Source: Deltaproteobacteria bacterium
GTDB taxonomy: Bacteria; Desulfobacterota; Deferrisomatia; Deferrisomatales; JACRMM01
NCBI GenBank assembly: GCA_016214985.1
Contig: JACRMM010000020.1
Span: 1-47,880, forward strand
Length of the DNA: 47,880 nt
Direction: 5' to 3'
Positions 26,223-35,194 of this stretch are shown here, piece by piece (position 1 is the stretch's first letter; the number at the start of each line of letters is the position of its first letter). The translations under genes were made by a program, and so were the position numbers. Under the pieces are notes generated by a model that had not been told where the DNA came from, ran no database searches, and worked only from the letters and a program-made list of their open reading frames with translations.

Positions 26223-26580
26223 GCCGCCCGGACCGGCGACGTCTCGGGATGGGCCCGGCGCGGCGGCGGACGCGCTGAGACGGGCCCCCCCGTCACCTCG
26301 CCAGAGGGGGGGAGGTGGGGCGGCTCAGACGGTGGTTCTCCGGGCGGGGCCCCGCGGCGGCGCACCCGGTGTCCCGCCCCGGGGAGCTTGTCCCTCGGTG
26401 ACCGTCCGTGAGACGGCGTTCTGCGTCCTCGCGGCGGGGGCCGGCTTCGCGGCACCCGGCAAACCCTGTTGACCCCGTCGGCGAGCCTGTGATAGTTAGA
26501 GCAATCTCTTGGGGGGCCCACCAAACCCGGAACGGAACCGTCACCGCGTCCCGTCCTGCTCCGTCTTCGAGGTGCCCGTG
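26223..26580 (+). other. Gap upstream of the Hdr operon, with promoter
   Basis: No gene is supported. A hairpin with a 7-base C/G stem (26285-26291 and 26306-26312) may end the URO-D transcript. A promoter is likely at 26469-26496: TTGACC, 16 bases, GATAGT. GAGG at about 26569-26572 is the ribosome site for the giant HdrA gene. No riboswitch fold was recognised. Confidence 0.5.
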
Positions 26581-29500
26581 TTGAGCGACAAGGAACGAGT
26601 CGGCGCCGTCATGGTCGTGGGGTCCGGTATTGCCGGAATCCAGGCCTCCCTCGACCTCGCGAACTCCGGGATCAAGGTCTACCTGGTGGAGAAGGAGATC
26701 TCGATCGGCGGGGTGATGGCCCAACTGGACAAGACCTTCCCCACCAACGACTGCTCGGCGTGCATCCTGTCGCCGAAGCTCGTGGAGGTCGGCCGGCACC
26801 CGAACGTGGAGATCCTCACCCGCGCCGAGGTGCAGGCCGTGGCGGGCGAGCCGGGCCGGTTCAAGGCGAAGATCTTCAAGGCGCCGCGGTTCATCGACCT
26901 GGACAAGTGCACGGGTTGCGGCGACTGCGCCAAGGTGTGCCCGGTCGTGCTGCCCTCGGACTTCAACGGCGGCCTCTCCGAGCGCCGCGCCGCGTACCGC
27001 CACTTCCCCCAGGCCATCCCCGCCGCCTTCGCGATCGACAAGCGCGGCACCTCCCCGTGCAAGGCCGCGTGCCCGACCCACATCAGCGTCCAGGGATACG
27101 TGGCGCTCATCGCCGAGGGGAAGTACGCCGAGGCCCTGAAGCTCATCAAGAAGGACAACCCGTTCCCCTCGGTGTGCGGCCGGGTCTGCAACCATCCTTG
27201 TGAAGGGGCCTGCAAGCGCGGCGAGGTGGACGAGGCCATCGACATCATGCACCTGAAGCGCTTCGTGGCCGACCTCGACCTTCAGGCCGAGACCCGCTAC
27301 GTGCCCGAGGTGAAGGAGAAGGTGGGCAAGAAGGTCGCCGTCGTCGGCGCCGGCCCGGCCGGGCTCTCCTGCGCCTACTACCTGGCGGCCGAGGGCTACG
27401 ATGTGACCGTGTTCGAGGCCCTGCCGGTCGCCGGAGGCTGGCTCAGCGTCGGCATCCCGGAGTACCGGCTCCCGAAGGACGTCCTGAACGCCGAGATCCA
27501 GGTGATCCGGGACCTCGGCGTGGAGATCCGCCTGAACACCGCGGTGGGCGTAGACGTCTCCTTCGCCGACCTCCGGAGGGACTACGACGCCGTGTTCCTG
27601 GGCGTCGGCTCCCAGCGGAGCGCGAAGCTCGACATCCCGGGCGAGGACCTCGAGGGCGTCGTCCACGGCGTGGACTACCTGAAGCGCGTGAACCTGGGCG
27701 AGAAGGTCGGCCTGGGGGATCGGGTGGCGGTCGTGGGCGGCGGCAACGTGGCCATGGACGCGGTGCGCACCGCGCTTCGCACCGGCTCGAAGGAGGTCTT
27801 CTGCCTCTACCGCCGCGGCCGCGCCGAGATGCCGGCCGCGCCCGAGGAGATCGAGGAAGCCCTGGAGGAGGGCGTGGCGTTCGAGTTCCTGGTGGCGCCG
27901 GTGCGGGTCCTCGGAACGGGGGGCGAGAGCGGGAAGGTCACCGGCATCGAGTGCGTGCGCATGGAGCTCGGGGAGCCCGATGCCTCGGGCCGTCGGCGCC
28001 CCGTGCCCGTGGCGGGGTCGGAGTTCGTCCTGGCGGTGGACGCGGTCGTCCCGGCCATCGGCCAGCAGAGCGACCTCTCCTTCCTCTCGAACGGCAGCGG
28101 CGCGATCGTGAGCCAGTGGAACACGCTCGAGGCCGACGGTGTCACCTTTGCCACGGGGCTCCCGGGAGTCTTCGCCGGTGGCGACGCGGTCACCGGTCCG
28201 GCCACGGTCGTGAAGGCCGTGAACGCCGGCAAGGAGGCCGCAGTCTCAATCGACCGGTTCCTGAAGGGTGAGGACGTGGCGGCCGGCCGCGCGAAGGACT
28301 GGGAGAAGGGGCTCGCCGACCCCGGCGACACGAGCGGCACCGCAAAGGCCCCCCGACTCTCGATGCCGCACCTGCCGGCCGTGGAGCGCCGCGGCCACTT
28401 CGGCGAGGTGATCCAGCCCATGAGCGAGGCGCAGGCCAAGGCAGAGGCTTCCCGGTGCCTCTCCTGCGGCATCTGCTCCGAGTGCTACCAGTGCGTGGAG
28501 GCCTGTATCGCCAAGGCGGTGGTGCACGACGAGGCGGCCCTGGAGGAGGAGATCGAGATCGGGGCGGTGATCGCCGCGCCGGGCTTCGAGGTCTTCGACG
28601 CCGCGCTCCTCGGCGAGTTCGGCTACGGCCGGTACCCGAACGTGGTGACGAGCCTCCAGTTCGAGCGGATCCTGTCGGCCTCGGGCCCGTACTTCGGTCA
28701 TGTCCAGCGGATCTCGGACGGGGTGGAGCCGAAGAAGGTCGCCTTCATCCAGTGCGTGGGCTCCCGCGACACGCGCTGCGGCAACACGTGGTGCTCCTCG
28801 GTGTGCTGCATGTACGCCACCAAGGAGGCGATCATCGCCAAGGAGCACGCGAAGAACCTGGAGCCCACGATCTTCTTCATGGACATCCGGGCCCACGGCA
28901 AGGACTTCGACCGCTTCGTGGAGCGGGCCAAGAAGGAGTACGGGATCCGGTATCTGCGCTCGATCCCGTCGACCGTGAAGGAGCTTCAGCAGTCGAAGAG
29001 CCTCCTTCTGACCTACGTGCGCGAAGACGGCACGCAGGTGGAGGAGCCGTTCGACATGGTCGTGCTCTCGGTGGGGCTGACGCCCCCGAAGGAGGCCGGT
29101 AAGCTCGCCGCCGCGCTCGGGATCGAGCTCGAGGAGCACGGCTTCTGCCAGACCTCGCTCGAAAACCCGGTGCAGACCTCCCGGGAGGGCGTGTTCGTGT
29201 GCGGCGCCTTCGGCGGGCCCAAGGACATCCCCGAGACGGTCATGGAGGCGAGCGGCGCCGCGGCCTGTGCCCAGGGCCTCCTCGCCTCGCGGCGCGGCAC
29301 GCTGGTGACCGAGGAGGAGCTGCCGGCCGAGAAGGACCTGCGCGGCCTCGGTGCCCGGGTGGGCGTCTTCGTCTGCCATTGCGGCATCAACATCGGCGGC
29401 GTGGTGAACGTGCCCGCGGTGACCGAGTACGCCCGCCACCTGCCCCACGTGGTCTTCGCCACCGACAACCTCTTCACCTGCTCCCAGGACACCGCGGTGC

Positions 29501-31017
29501 GCATGGCCGAGGTCATCCACGACGAGAACTTGACGCGCGTGGTCGTGGCCTCCTGCTCGCCCCGGACCCACGAGGGCCTCTTCCAGGAGAACATGGAGAA
29601 GGCCGGCCTGAACCCGTACCTCTTCGAGATGGCGAACATCCGGGATCAGGACTCCTGGGTCCACATGCACGAGCCCGAGAAGGCGACCGAGAAGGCCAAG
29701 GACCTGGTGCGCATGGCCGTGGCCAAGTCCGCCTATCTGAAGCCGCTGAAGCCGGGCCAGCTCGGGGTGACGCCCGCAGCCCTGATCCTCGGCGGTGGGC
29801 TGGCCGGGATCACCGCCGCCCTGTCCCTGGCCGACCAGGGCTTCTCCTCCTGCATCGTGGAGAAGGAGGCGGTCCTCGGAGGCAACTACCGCCGGATCCA
29901 CTCCACGCTCGAGGGGCTCGACACCCAGGCCCACCTGGGGAGGCTCCTCGCGAAGGTGAACGCGAGCGACCGGATCACGGTGTACGCGGGCGCGACCGTC
30001 CAGGAGATCAAGGGCTTCATCGGAAACTACAAGACGACGCTCACCCTGGCTCCGGCCGGGGAGGAGCGCACGTTCGAGCACGGCGTCGTGATCGTCGCGA
30101 CCGGCGGCTACGAGATGGAGACCGAGGAGTACCTGCGGGGCCGCTCGGAGCGGGTCGTCACCCAGCGGGAGCTCGAGGAGGCGCTCGCGGCCGGCGACGG
30201 CCGACTCGCCGACGCCCGCAGCGTGGTCATGATCCAGTGCGTGGGGTCGCGAAGCCCCGAGCACCCGTACTGCAGTCGGTACTGCTGCAGCGAGGCGATC
30301 AAGAACGCCCTGAAGCTCAAGGAAGCCGACCCGAACCGGCAGGTCACGGTCCTCTATCGGGACGTACGCACGTATGGCCTCAAGGAGGACTACTACCGCA
30401 GGGCCCGCGAGCTCGGCGTGGAGTTCGTCCGCTACGACGAGGACCGCAAGCCCGAGGTGCGGGAGAGGGGCGGCCGGCTCGGGGTGAAGGTTTTCGACCC
30501 GGTCCTGAACGAGCCGGTGGAGCTCGAGGCGGATCTCGTGGCCTTGAGCGTCGGTGCGGCCCCGAACCCGGGCAACGAGACCGTCGGGAAGATGCTCAAG
30601 GTGCCGACCAACCAGGACGGCTTCTTCCTGGAAGCCCACGTGAAGCTTCGGCCCGTGGACTTCGCCACCGACGGCGTGTTTATGTGCGGCCTGGCGCACT
30701 CGCCCAAGATGAGCGACGAGACGATCTCCCAGGCGTTTGCCGCGGTCAGCCGCGCCTGCACGGTGCTCACGCAGCCCTTCATCGAGGCCGAGGGCAAGAC
30801 CGCCTACGTGATCAAGGAGCGCTGCATGGCCTGCGGGCTGTGCGAGGCCAACTGCCCCTTCGGCGCCATCGCCGTGGACGCGGCCGAGGGCGCGGCGGTC
30901 GTGAACGCGGTCCTGTGCAAGGGCTGCGGCGTGTGCACGGCCTCCTGCCGCATGAACGCCGCGGACCTGAACGGCTTCAACAACGAGGAAGTGCTGGCGC
31001 AGATCGGCGCGATGTGA
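26581..31017 (+). CDS. Giant HdrA: QmoA/HdrA-like half with GltD/NfnB-like module, fused to a complete HdrA
   Basis: The product is about 1478 residues from TTG 26581 (GTG 26578 is possible). Residues 1-110 are HdrA/QmoA-like (VVGSGIAGIQASLDL; NDCSACILSPKL), followed by a [4Fe-4S] site (CTGCGDCAKVCP). An inserted module of about 450 residues looks like GltD/NfnB: CKAACPTHISVQGY, CGRVCNHPCEGACKRG, FAD site VAVVGAGPAGLSCAYYL (near 252), NAD(P) site VAVVGGGNVAMDA (near 381) and GVFAGGDAVTGPATVV (near 528). A four-cysteine cluster (CLSCGICSECYQCVEAC) follows, then the rest of the first HdrA. From about residue 930 a complete HdrA starts (FVCHCGINIGGVV, FTCSQDT, VVASCSPRTHE), with a second FAD site near 1068 and two terminal [4Fe-4S] sites (CMACGLCEANCP, CKGCGVCTASC). 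HdrA flavin bifurcates electrons. The extra module may add a second pyridine-nucleotide site. Confidence 0.9.
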   Translation: MSDKERVGAVMVVGSGIAGIQASLDLANSGIKVYLVEKEISIGGVMAQLDKTFPTNDCSACILSPKLVEVGRHPNVEILTRAEVQAVAGEPGRFKAKIFKAPRFIDLDKCTGCGDCAKVCPVVLPSDFNGGLSERRAAYRHFPQAIPAAFAIDKRGTSPCKAACPTHISVQGYVALIAEGKYAEALKLIKKDNPFPSVCGRVCNHPCEGACKRGEVDEAIDIMHLKRFVADLDLQAETRYVPEVKEKVGKKVAVVGAGPAGLSCAYYLAAEGYDVTVFEALPVAGGWLSVGIPEYRLPKDVLNAEIQVIRDLGVEIRLNTAVGVDVSFADLRRDYDAVFLGVGSQRSAKLDIPGEDLEGVVHGVDYLKRVNLGEKVGLGDRVAVVGGGNVAMDAVRTALRTGSKEVFCLYRRGRAEMPAAPEEIEEALEEGVAFEFLVAPVRVLGTGGESGKVTGIECVRMELGEPDASGRRRPVPVAGSEFVLAVDAVVPAIGQQSDLSFLSNGSGAIVSQWNTLEADGVTFATGLPGVFAGGDAVTGPATVVKAVNAGKEAAVSIDRFLKGEDVAAGRAKDWEKGLADPGDTSGTAKAPRLSMPHLPAVERRGHFGEVIQPMSEAQAKAEASRCLSCGICSECYQCVEACIAKAVVHDEAALEEEIEIGAVIAAPGFEVFDAALLGEFGYGRYPNVVTSLQFERILSASGPYFGHVQRISDGVEPKKVAFIQCVGSRDTRCGNTWCSSVCCMYATKEAIIAKEHAKNLEPTIFFMDIRAHGKDFDRFVERAKKEYGIRYLRSIPSTVKELQQSKSLLLTYVREDGTQVEEPFDMVVLSVGLTPPKEAGKLAAALGIELEEHGFCQTSLENPVQTSREGVFVCGAFGGPKDIPETVMEASGAAACAQGLLASRRGTLVTEEELPAEKDLRGLGARVGVFVCHCGINIGGVVNVPAVTEYARHLPHVVFATDNLFTCSQDTAVRMAEVIHDENLTRVVVASCSPRTHEGLFQENMEKAGLNPYLFEMANIRDQDSWVHMHEPEKATEKAKDLVRMAVAKSAYLKPLKPGQLGVTPAALILGGGLAGITAALSLADQGFSSCIVEKEAVLGGNYRRIHSTLEGLDTQAHLGRLLAKVNASDRITVYAGATVQEIKGFIGNYKTTLTLAPAGEERTFEHGVVIVATGGYEMETEEYLRGRSERVVTQRELEEALAAGDGRLADARSVVMIQCVGSRSPEHPYCSRYCCSEAIKNALKLKEADPNRQVTVLYRDVRTYGLKEDYYRRARELGVEFVRYDEDRKPEVRERGGRLGVKVFDPVLNEPVELEADLVALSVGAAPNPGNETVGKMLKVPTNQDGFFLEAHVKLRPVDFATDGVFMCGLAHSPKMSDETISQAFAAVSRACTVLTQPFIEAEGKTAYVIKERCMACGLCEANCPFGAIAVDAAEGAAVVNAVLCKGCGVCTASCRMNAADLNGFNNEEVLAQIGAM

Positions 31018-31088
31018 GCTGTCAGCGATCAGCGGTCAGCCAAATCAAGATCCAAGACCGGTCCAGCTGAAAGCTGACAGCTGACAGC
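31018..31088 (+). repeat. Inverted short repeats between hdrA and the MvhD-like gene
   Basis: GCTGTCAGC (31018-31026) is the reverse complement of GCTGACAGC (31073-31081). Further near-copies of (A)GCTGACAG/GGTCAGC flank both arms. The region can fold into a stem with a loop of about 45 bases, inside the operon. Confidence 0.7.
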
Positions 31089-31110
31089 GGAGAGGCGCTT
31101 CGGAGAAGCC

Positions 31111-31572
31111 ATGACAGATGCACAGACCACTGCGACCTGGGAACCCAAGATCCTCGCCATCGTCTGCACCTGGTGCACGTACGCGGGCGCGGACCTCGCG
31201 GGCATCAGCCGCATCCAGTATCCGCCCAACGTGCGGATCGTCCGCGTCCCGTGCACGGGCCGGATCAACCCCTTCTACCTCCTCAAGGCCCTGCAGGACG
31301 GAGCGGACGGGGTGCTGGTGTCGGGGTGCCACCCGGGCGAGTGCCACTACCTCACAGGGAATCTCGCGGCACGGCGCAAGTTTGCCATGCTCAAGAGCTT
31401 CCTCACGTACGTGGGACTGGAGGGCGACCGGACCCTGTTTACCTGGGTCTCGGCGTCGGAGGGCGACCGCTTCGCGCAGGTGATCCGGGGCGCCACGGAG
31501 AAGGTGAAGAAGCTCGGCCCGGCCACGAAGCTGGTGAAGAAGGTCGGTGAGCCGGTCGCTGCGATCGTCTGA
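31111..31572 (+). CDS. MvhD/FlxD-like iron-sulfur subunit
   Basis: The product is 153 residues. The MvhD-type delta subunit pattern is complete: C19-TW-C22-TYAGADLAG, then RVPC48TGR, and GC73HPGEC78HY. In methanogens MvhD carries a [2Fe-2S] cluster and passes electrons to HdrA; in bacterial Flx complexes FlxD does the same from the NADH-oxidising subunits. It follows the giant HdrA by 93 bases and precedes the remaining Hdr/Flx-like genes, so it is the likely electron bridge of this complex. Confidence 0.92.
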   Translation: MTDAQTTATWEPKILAIVCTWCTYAGADLAGISRIQYPPNVRIVRVPCTGRINPFYLLKALQDGADGVLVSGCHPGECHYLTGNLAARRKFAMLKSFLTYVGLEGDRTLFTWVSASEGDRFAQVIRGATEKVKKLGPATKLVKKVGEPVAAIV

Positions 31573-31625
31573 TTTCGAGGGTTCCGCGAGCCCGCTCGCG
31601 CCGAGAGCCCGGGAGAGGTCCACGC

Positions 31626-32633
31626 GTGGATAGCATCGAGACGAAGCTCCGAGAAGAAGCGGCCCGCCTCCTGACCGAGGGCAAGGCCGACGTCGTCGTC
31701 GGGTACGAGGCCGGCACGCTGCCCCTGACCGTCGCGCCGTCCTTCGCCACGACGCCGGAGGAGGCCGGACGGCTCGTGTGGAACGCCGCCTGCGGCCAGA
31801 ACCTGGCCAAGTACGTCCACGACCTCCTCGCGGCGCACCGCGAGAGCCAGAAGCGCGTCAAGCCCGAGGACCGCCGGAAGAAGGTCGTCGGGGTCGTCGC
31901 CCCCGGGTGCGCGACGCGCTCTGTCGCGATCCATCTGAACGAGAAGCAGTACGCCCGAGACGAGGTCGTCGTCCTGGGCGTGCCCTGCGAGGGGGTGATC
32001 GATCGCCGGAAGCTTCTCGCCGCGGCCGGCGGGGAAGAGCTCCTGGAAGGGAGCCTCAACGGGGACTCGGTGCGGGTGGCCACGGCCGCCGGCGCCCGGG
32101 AGGTCCTGCTCCAGGACGTCCTGGCGGCGAGCTGCGTCACCTGCCGGATGAACAACCCCGTGCTCGTCGACGTGATGCTCGGGCCCGAGGCCCCGGCCCG
32201 TCAGGCCGAGCGGGAGTACGACGAGGTGGACGCCTTCGAGACGCTGCCGGCCGAGGAGCGCTGGGCCTTCTTCGAGAAGGAGATGGCCAAGTGCATGCGG
32301 TGCTACGCCTGCCGCAACGCCTGCCCCTCGTGCTACTGCCGCCAGTGCTTCCTGGAGCAGAGCCAGCCCCAGTGGATCGGGATCGGCGAGGACCGGTCGG
32401 ACGTCCAGAACTTCCAGCTCATGCGGATGTACCACATGGCCGGCCGGTGTGTGGACTGCGGCTCCTGCTCGGCGGTGTGCCCCATGGGCGTGGACCTGCA
32501 CAAGTTTCTGAAGAAGCTGGACAAAGATGCGTTCACGATGTTCGGGCACCGCGCCGGCGCCTCGGCCGACGAGCCGGCGCCGCTCAGCACCGCCCGGGAG
32601 GATGACCCGGAGGAGTTCATCTTCAATCCGTGA
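31626..32633 (+). CDS. Iron-sulfur protein with FrhB-like N-terminal part (possible FlxC)
   Basis: The product is 335 residues from GTG 31626, with GGAGAGG upstream. The N-terminal ~200 residues resemble the coenzyme F420 hydrogenase/dehydrogenase beta domain (VVGYEAGTLPLT, GVVAPGCATRSVAIHL, VLGVPCEGVIDRRKL). The C-terminal part has two [4Fe-4S] motifs: CMRCYACRNACPSCYC and CVDCGSCSAVCPMGVDLH. It has the place and cofactor content expected for the third Flx component, but the exact subunit equivalence is uncertain. It probably relays electrons inside the complex. Confidence 0.8.
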   Translation: MDSIETKLREEAARLLTEGKADVVVGYEAGTLPLTVAPSFATTPEEAGRLVWNAACGQNLAKYVHDLLAAHRESQKRVKPEDRRKKVVGVVAPGCATRSVAIHLNEKQYARDEVVVLGVPCEGVIDRRKLLAAAGGEELLEGSLNGDSVRVATAAGAREVLLQDVLAASCVTCRMNNPVLVDVMLGPEAPARQAEREYDEVDAFETLPAEERWAFFEKEMAKCMRCYACRNACPSCYCRQCFLEQSQPQWIGIGEDRSDVQNFQLMRMYHMAGRCVDCGSCSAVCPMGVDLHKFLKKLDKDAFTMFGHRAGASADEPAPLSTAREDDPEEFIFNP

Positions 32634-32646
32634 GGGAAGCGACGAT

Positions 32647-32682
32647 AGGACCTATGGGACCTATAGGACCTATGGGACTTAC
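32647..32682 (+). repeat. 9-bp tandem array upstream of hdrC
   Basis: Four units in a row: AGGACCTAT, GGGACCTAT, AGGACCTAT, GGGACTTAC. The array lies between the stop of the upstream gene and hdrC. A related palindrome built from the same units lies at 36162-36192 after the operon. It is in frame with hdrC and open upstream, but the true hdrC start is the ATG at 32708. Confidence 0.85.
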
Positions 32683-32707
32683 AAGAGAGCAACGTGCAGG
32701 AGCCCCA

Positions 32708-33241
32708 ATGGATAGCTTTCTCGAAGAGGTCAATCAGCAGATCGACGGCGTGCCGCTGCAGCGGTGCTTCCACTGCCGCAAGTGCACGGCGGGCTGCCCC
32801 CTGGCCTCGGCCATGGATCTGAAGCCCAACGAGCTCATCAAGCGGATCCAGCGGGGCCAGCGCCGTGAGGTGCTCGGCAGCGCGGCCATCTGGCTGTGCG
32901 CCTCCTGCGAGACGTGCACGACCCGCTGCCCCAACCAGGTGGACATCGCCCGGATGATGGACGCGCTGCGGCAGATGGCCCTGGCGGCCGGCGGGGCGGC
33001 GCGGGAGAAGAACATCCAGGCGTTCCACTCGGCGTTCCTCGGGAGCATCCGCAAGAGCGGGCGGATCAACGAGACGGCCATGATGGTGAGCTACAAGCTC
33101 CAGTCGAAGGACTACTTCTCCGACATGGTCATGGGCCTGGGGATGTTCGCCAAGGGCAAGCTCTCGCCGTTCGCGCCCAAGACCAAGAACCTGGCGGCTG
33201 TCCGTCGGATCTTCGAGCAGACCAAACCCGCGGGCCGCTGA
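32708..33241 (+). CDS. hdrC: HdrC-type two-cluster iron-sulfur subunit
   Basis: The product is 177 residues from ATG 32708; reading upstream would translate the 9-bp repeat. The two [4Fe-4S] sites are C20-FH-C23-RK-C26-TAG-C30-P and C64-AS-C67-ET-C70-TTR-C74-P. HdrC carries electrons between HdrA and the active-site subunit HdrB, which is encoded 22 bases downstream. The length and motif spacing are normal for HdrC. Confidence 0.92.
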   Translation: MDSFLEEVNQQIDGVPLQRCFHCRKCTAGCPLASAMDLKPNELIKRIQRGQRREVLGSAAIWLCASCETCTTRCPNQVDIARMMDALRQMALAAGGAAREKNIQAFHSAFLGSIRKSGRINETAMMVSYKLQSKDYFSDMVMGLGMFAKGKLSPFAPKTKNLAAVRRIFEQTKPAGR

Positions 33242-33263
33242 AGGCACCCGAAGGAGGAGTCGG

Positions 33264-34112
33264 TTGAACGTCTCGTACTATCCGGGCTGCTCGCTCCACG
33301 GCACGGGCAAGGAGTACGGCCAGTCGGTCGAGGCCGTGAGCCGCGCGCTGGGGCTCGACCTCGAGGAGGTCGACGACTGGTGCTGCTGCGGCGCGAGCTC
33401 GGCCCACGCCACGAACTTCGAGCTGTCGGTGGCTCTGCCGGCCCGCAGCCTCGCCGCCGCGGAGAAGAAGGGCCTCGACGTCATGGTCCCGTGCGCCGCC
33501 TGCTTCAACCGCTTCAAGGCGGCCCAGCACCACCTCGCCCACGACGCCGCGCTGAAGGCCAAGGTCGAGGCCACGATCGGCGGCACGGTCGAGGGCACCG
33601 TCTCGATCCGCACCCCGATCGACGTGATCCTGAACGACGTGGGCGTCGAGGCCGTGCGGGAGAAGGTGAAGACGCCGCTCGCGGGCCTTCGGCCGGTCTC
33701 CTACTACGGGTGCCTGCTCGTGCGCCCCCCCGAGGTGTGCCAGTTCGACGACGCCGAGGATCCGGTGCTCCTCGACCGGCTCATGGAGGCGCTGGGTGCC
33801 GAGCCGCGGCCGTGGTCCTTCAAGACCGACTGCTGCGGGGGAAGCCTGACCATCAGCCGCACCGATCAGGTCTCGCGCCTGGTCGACCGCTTGATGAGCA
33901 TGGCCCGGGAGGCCGGCGCGAACTGCGTCGTGACGGCGTGCCCGGTGTGTATGGCGAACCTCGACATGCGGGCCACGCAGGGCCTTCCGGTGTTCTACTT
34001 CTCGGAGCTCATGGCGGTGGCGATGGGGCTTCGCGGTCCCGACAAGTGGGCCCGGCTCCACCACACGGACCCGAGGCCGCTCTTCCAGGAGCATCGGCTC
34101 TACCTCTGGTAG
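33264..34112 (+). CDS. hdrB: HdrB-type subunit with two CCG domains
   Basis: The product is 282 residues from TTG 33264, with AGGAGGAG upstream. Both cysteine-rich CCG domains are complete: YYPGCSLHG...DWCCCG...PCAACFNR and YYGCLLV...DCCGGS...ACPVCMAN. In HdrB these hold two non-cubane [4Fe-4S] clusters that cleave disulfides in methanogens. In bacteria the natural substrate is unknown; a thiol/disulfide such as DsrC is proposed in sulfur metabolism. No dsrC is in the window. Confidence 0.94.
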   Translation: MNVSYYPGCSLHGTGKEYGQSVEAVSRALGLDLEEVDDWCCCGASSAHATNFELSVALPARSLAAAEKKGLDVMVPCAACFNRFKAAQHHLAHDAALKAKVEATIGGTVEGTVSIRTPIDVILNDVGVEAVREKVKTPLAGLRPVSYYGCLLVRPPEVCQFDDAEDPVLLDRLMEALGAEPRPWSFKTDCCGGSLTISRTDQVSRLVDRLMSMAREAGANCVVTACPVCMANLDMRATQGLPVFYFSELMAVAMGLRGPDKWARLHHTDPRPLFQEHRLYLW

Positions 34113-34174
34113 CGGGCGAGGAACCCTACGGCCAGGGGTCCGAAGGCGCAGGCCCCGACGAAGCAAGGGACGAC

Positions 34175-35194
34175 ATGGAAAAGCGATTGATCCGGAAGGA
34201 CGCGCTGGCGGGCGTCGTGAAGCGGATGGCCGAGGGCCGTAGCGTCCTGGGCCCGGTGCGGGACGGGGACAACGTCCTCTTCGAGCCCCTCGAGGGGCGA
34301 GACCCCGAGCTCGCCTTCGGCAACACGCGAAACGCCCCGAAGAACGCCCTGTTTCCCCACACCGAGACCCTCGTCCGGTTCCTGCGCACGCCCAGGGGGA
34401 TGGAGTTCGCGGCCGACGCCGACGAGCCCGAGAGCGCCGTGCTCTTCGTGCGGCCCTGCGACGCCCGAAGCTTCGTCCTCCTGGACAAGCTCTTCGATCA
34501 GGAGAAGTACCGGGACCCCTACTGGGTTGCCCATCGGGAGCGGTCCACGGTCGTGAGCCTCGCCTGTGCGAAGCCGCCCTATGCCGCGTGCTTCTGCACG
34601 TCGGTGGGCGGAGAGCCGGTCGGCGCCGAGGGGGCCGACGTGCTCCTGACCGACCTGGGCGCCGAGGTGCTGGCCGAGTTCCTGACCCCCAAGGGCGAGG
34701 CCCTGCTCCCGGCCTTCGAGGGCGCCCGGCCGGCGGACGAGGCGGCGGACACCCGGCGGGAAGAGGTTCGGCAGGCGGCCCGCGGGGCGATCCGGTCCAC
34801 GATCCCGGCCCGCGAGGTGAAGCCGATCCTCGACGCGAACTTCGAGCACCCCTTCTGGAACACGCTGCACCAGAGCTGCCTCGCCTGCGGCACGTGTACG
34901 TACCTCTGCCCCACCTGCCACTGCTTCGACATCTCCGACGAGCAGAAGGGCGACGACGGGGTGCGGCTGCGCAGTTGGGACTCCTGCATGTTCCCGCTCT
35001 TCACCAAGGAGACCTCGGGCCACAACCCGCGGTCGAGCCAGAAGGAGCGGTGGCGCCAGCGGGTGATGCACAAGTTCCGGTACTACGTGGACAACTTCGA
35101 CGCCATCGCCTGCGTCGGGTGCGGCCGCTGCGTCTTGAACTGCCCGGTGAACCTCGACATCCGCAAGGTCGTGTCGGACATCGCGAAGCTGTAA
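34175..35194 (+). CDS. AsrA/FlxB-like two-cluster iron-sulfur protein
   Basis: The product is 339 residues. It resembles anaerobic sulfite reductase subunit A (4Fe-4S dicluster, COG1453-like): VLFVRPCDARSFVLLDKLF and an N-terminal domain before two C-terminal [4Fe-4S] sites (CLACGTCTYLCPTCHC and CVGCGRCVLNCPVNLD). In Flx complexes a subunit of this type takes electrons from the FAD/NAD-binding partner, which is encoded next. ATG 34175 begins at MEKRLIRKD. A pair of hairpins separates it from the next gene. Confidence 0.88.
   Translation: MEKRLIRKDALAGVVKRMAEGRSVLGPVRDGDNVLFEPLEGRDPELAFGNTRNAPKNALFPHTETLVRFLRTPRGMEFAADADEPESAVLFVRPCDARSFVLLDKLFDQEKYRDPYWVAHRERSTVVSLACAKPPYAACFCTSVGGEPVGAEGADVLLTDLGAEVLAEFLTPKGEALLPAFEGARPADEAADTRREEVRQAARGAIRSTIPAREVKPILDANFEHPFWNTLHQSCLACGTCTYLCPTCHCFDISDEQKGDDGVRLRSWDSCMFPLFTKETSGHNPRSSQKERWRQRVMHKFRYYVDNFDAIACVGCGRCVLNCPVNLDIRKVVSDIAKL

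Noticed and set aside
26223..26580. Cobalamin or other riboswitch upstream of the giant hdrA
   Set aside because: The gap has GC-rich hairpins but no recognisable B12-box or other conserved riboswitch core.
32647..32707. Longer N-terminus for HdrC starting near 32630
   Set aside because: It would translate the 9-bp tandem repeat into a GPM/GPI repeat. The ATG at 32708 matches the usual HdrC start.
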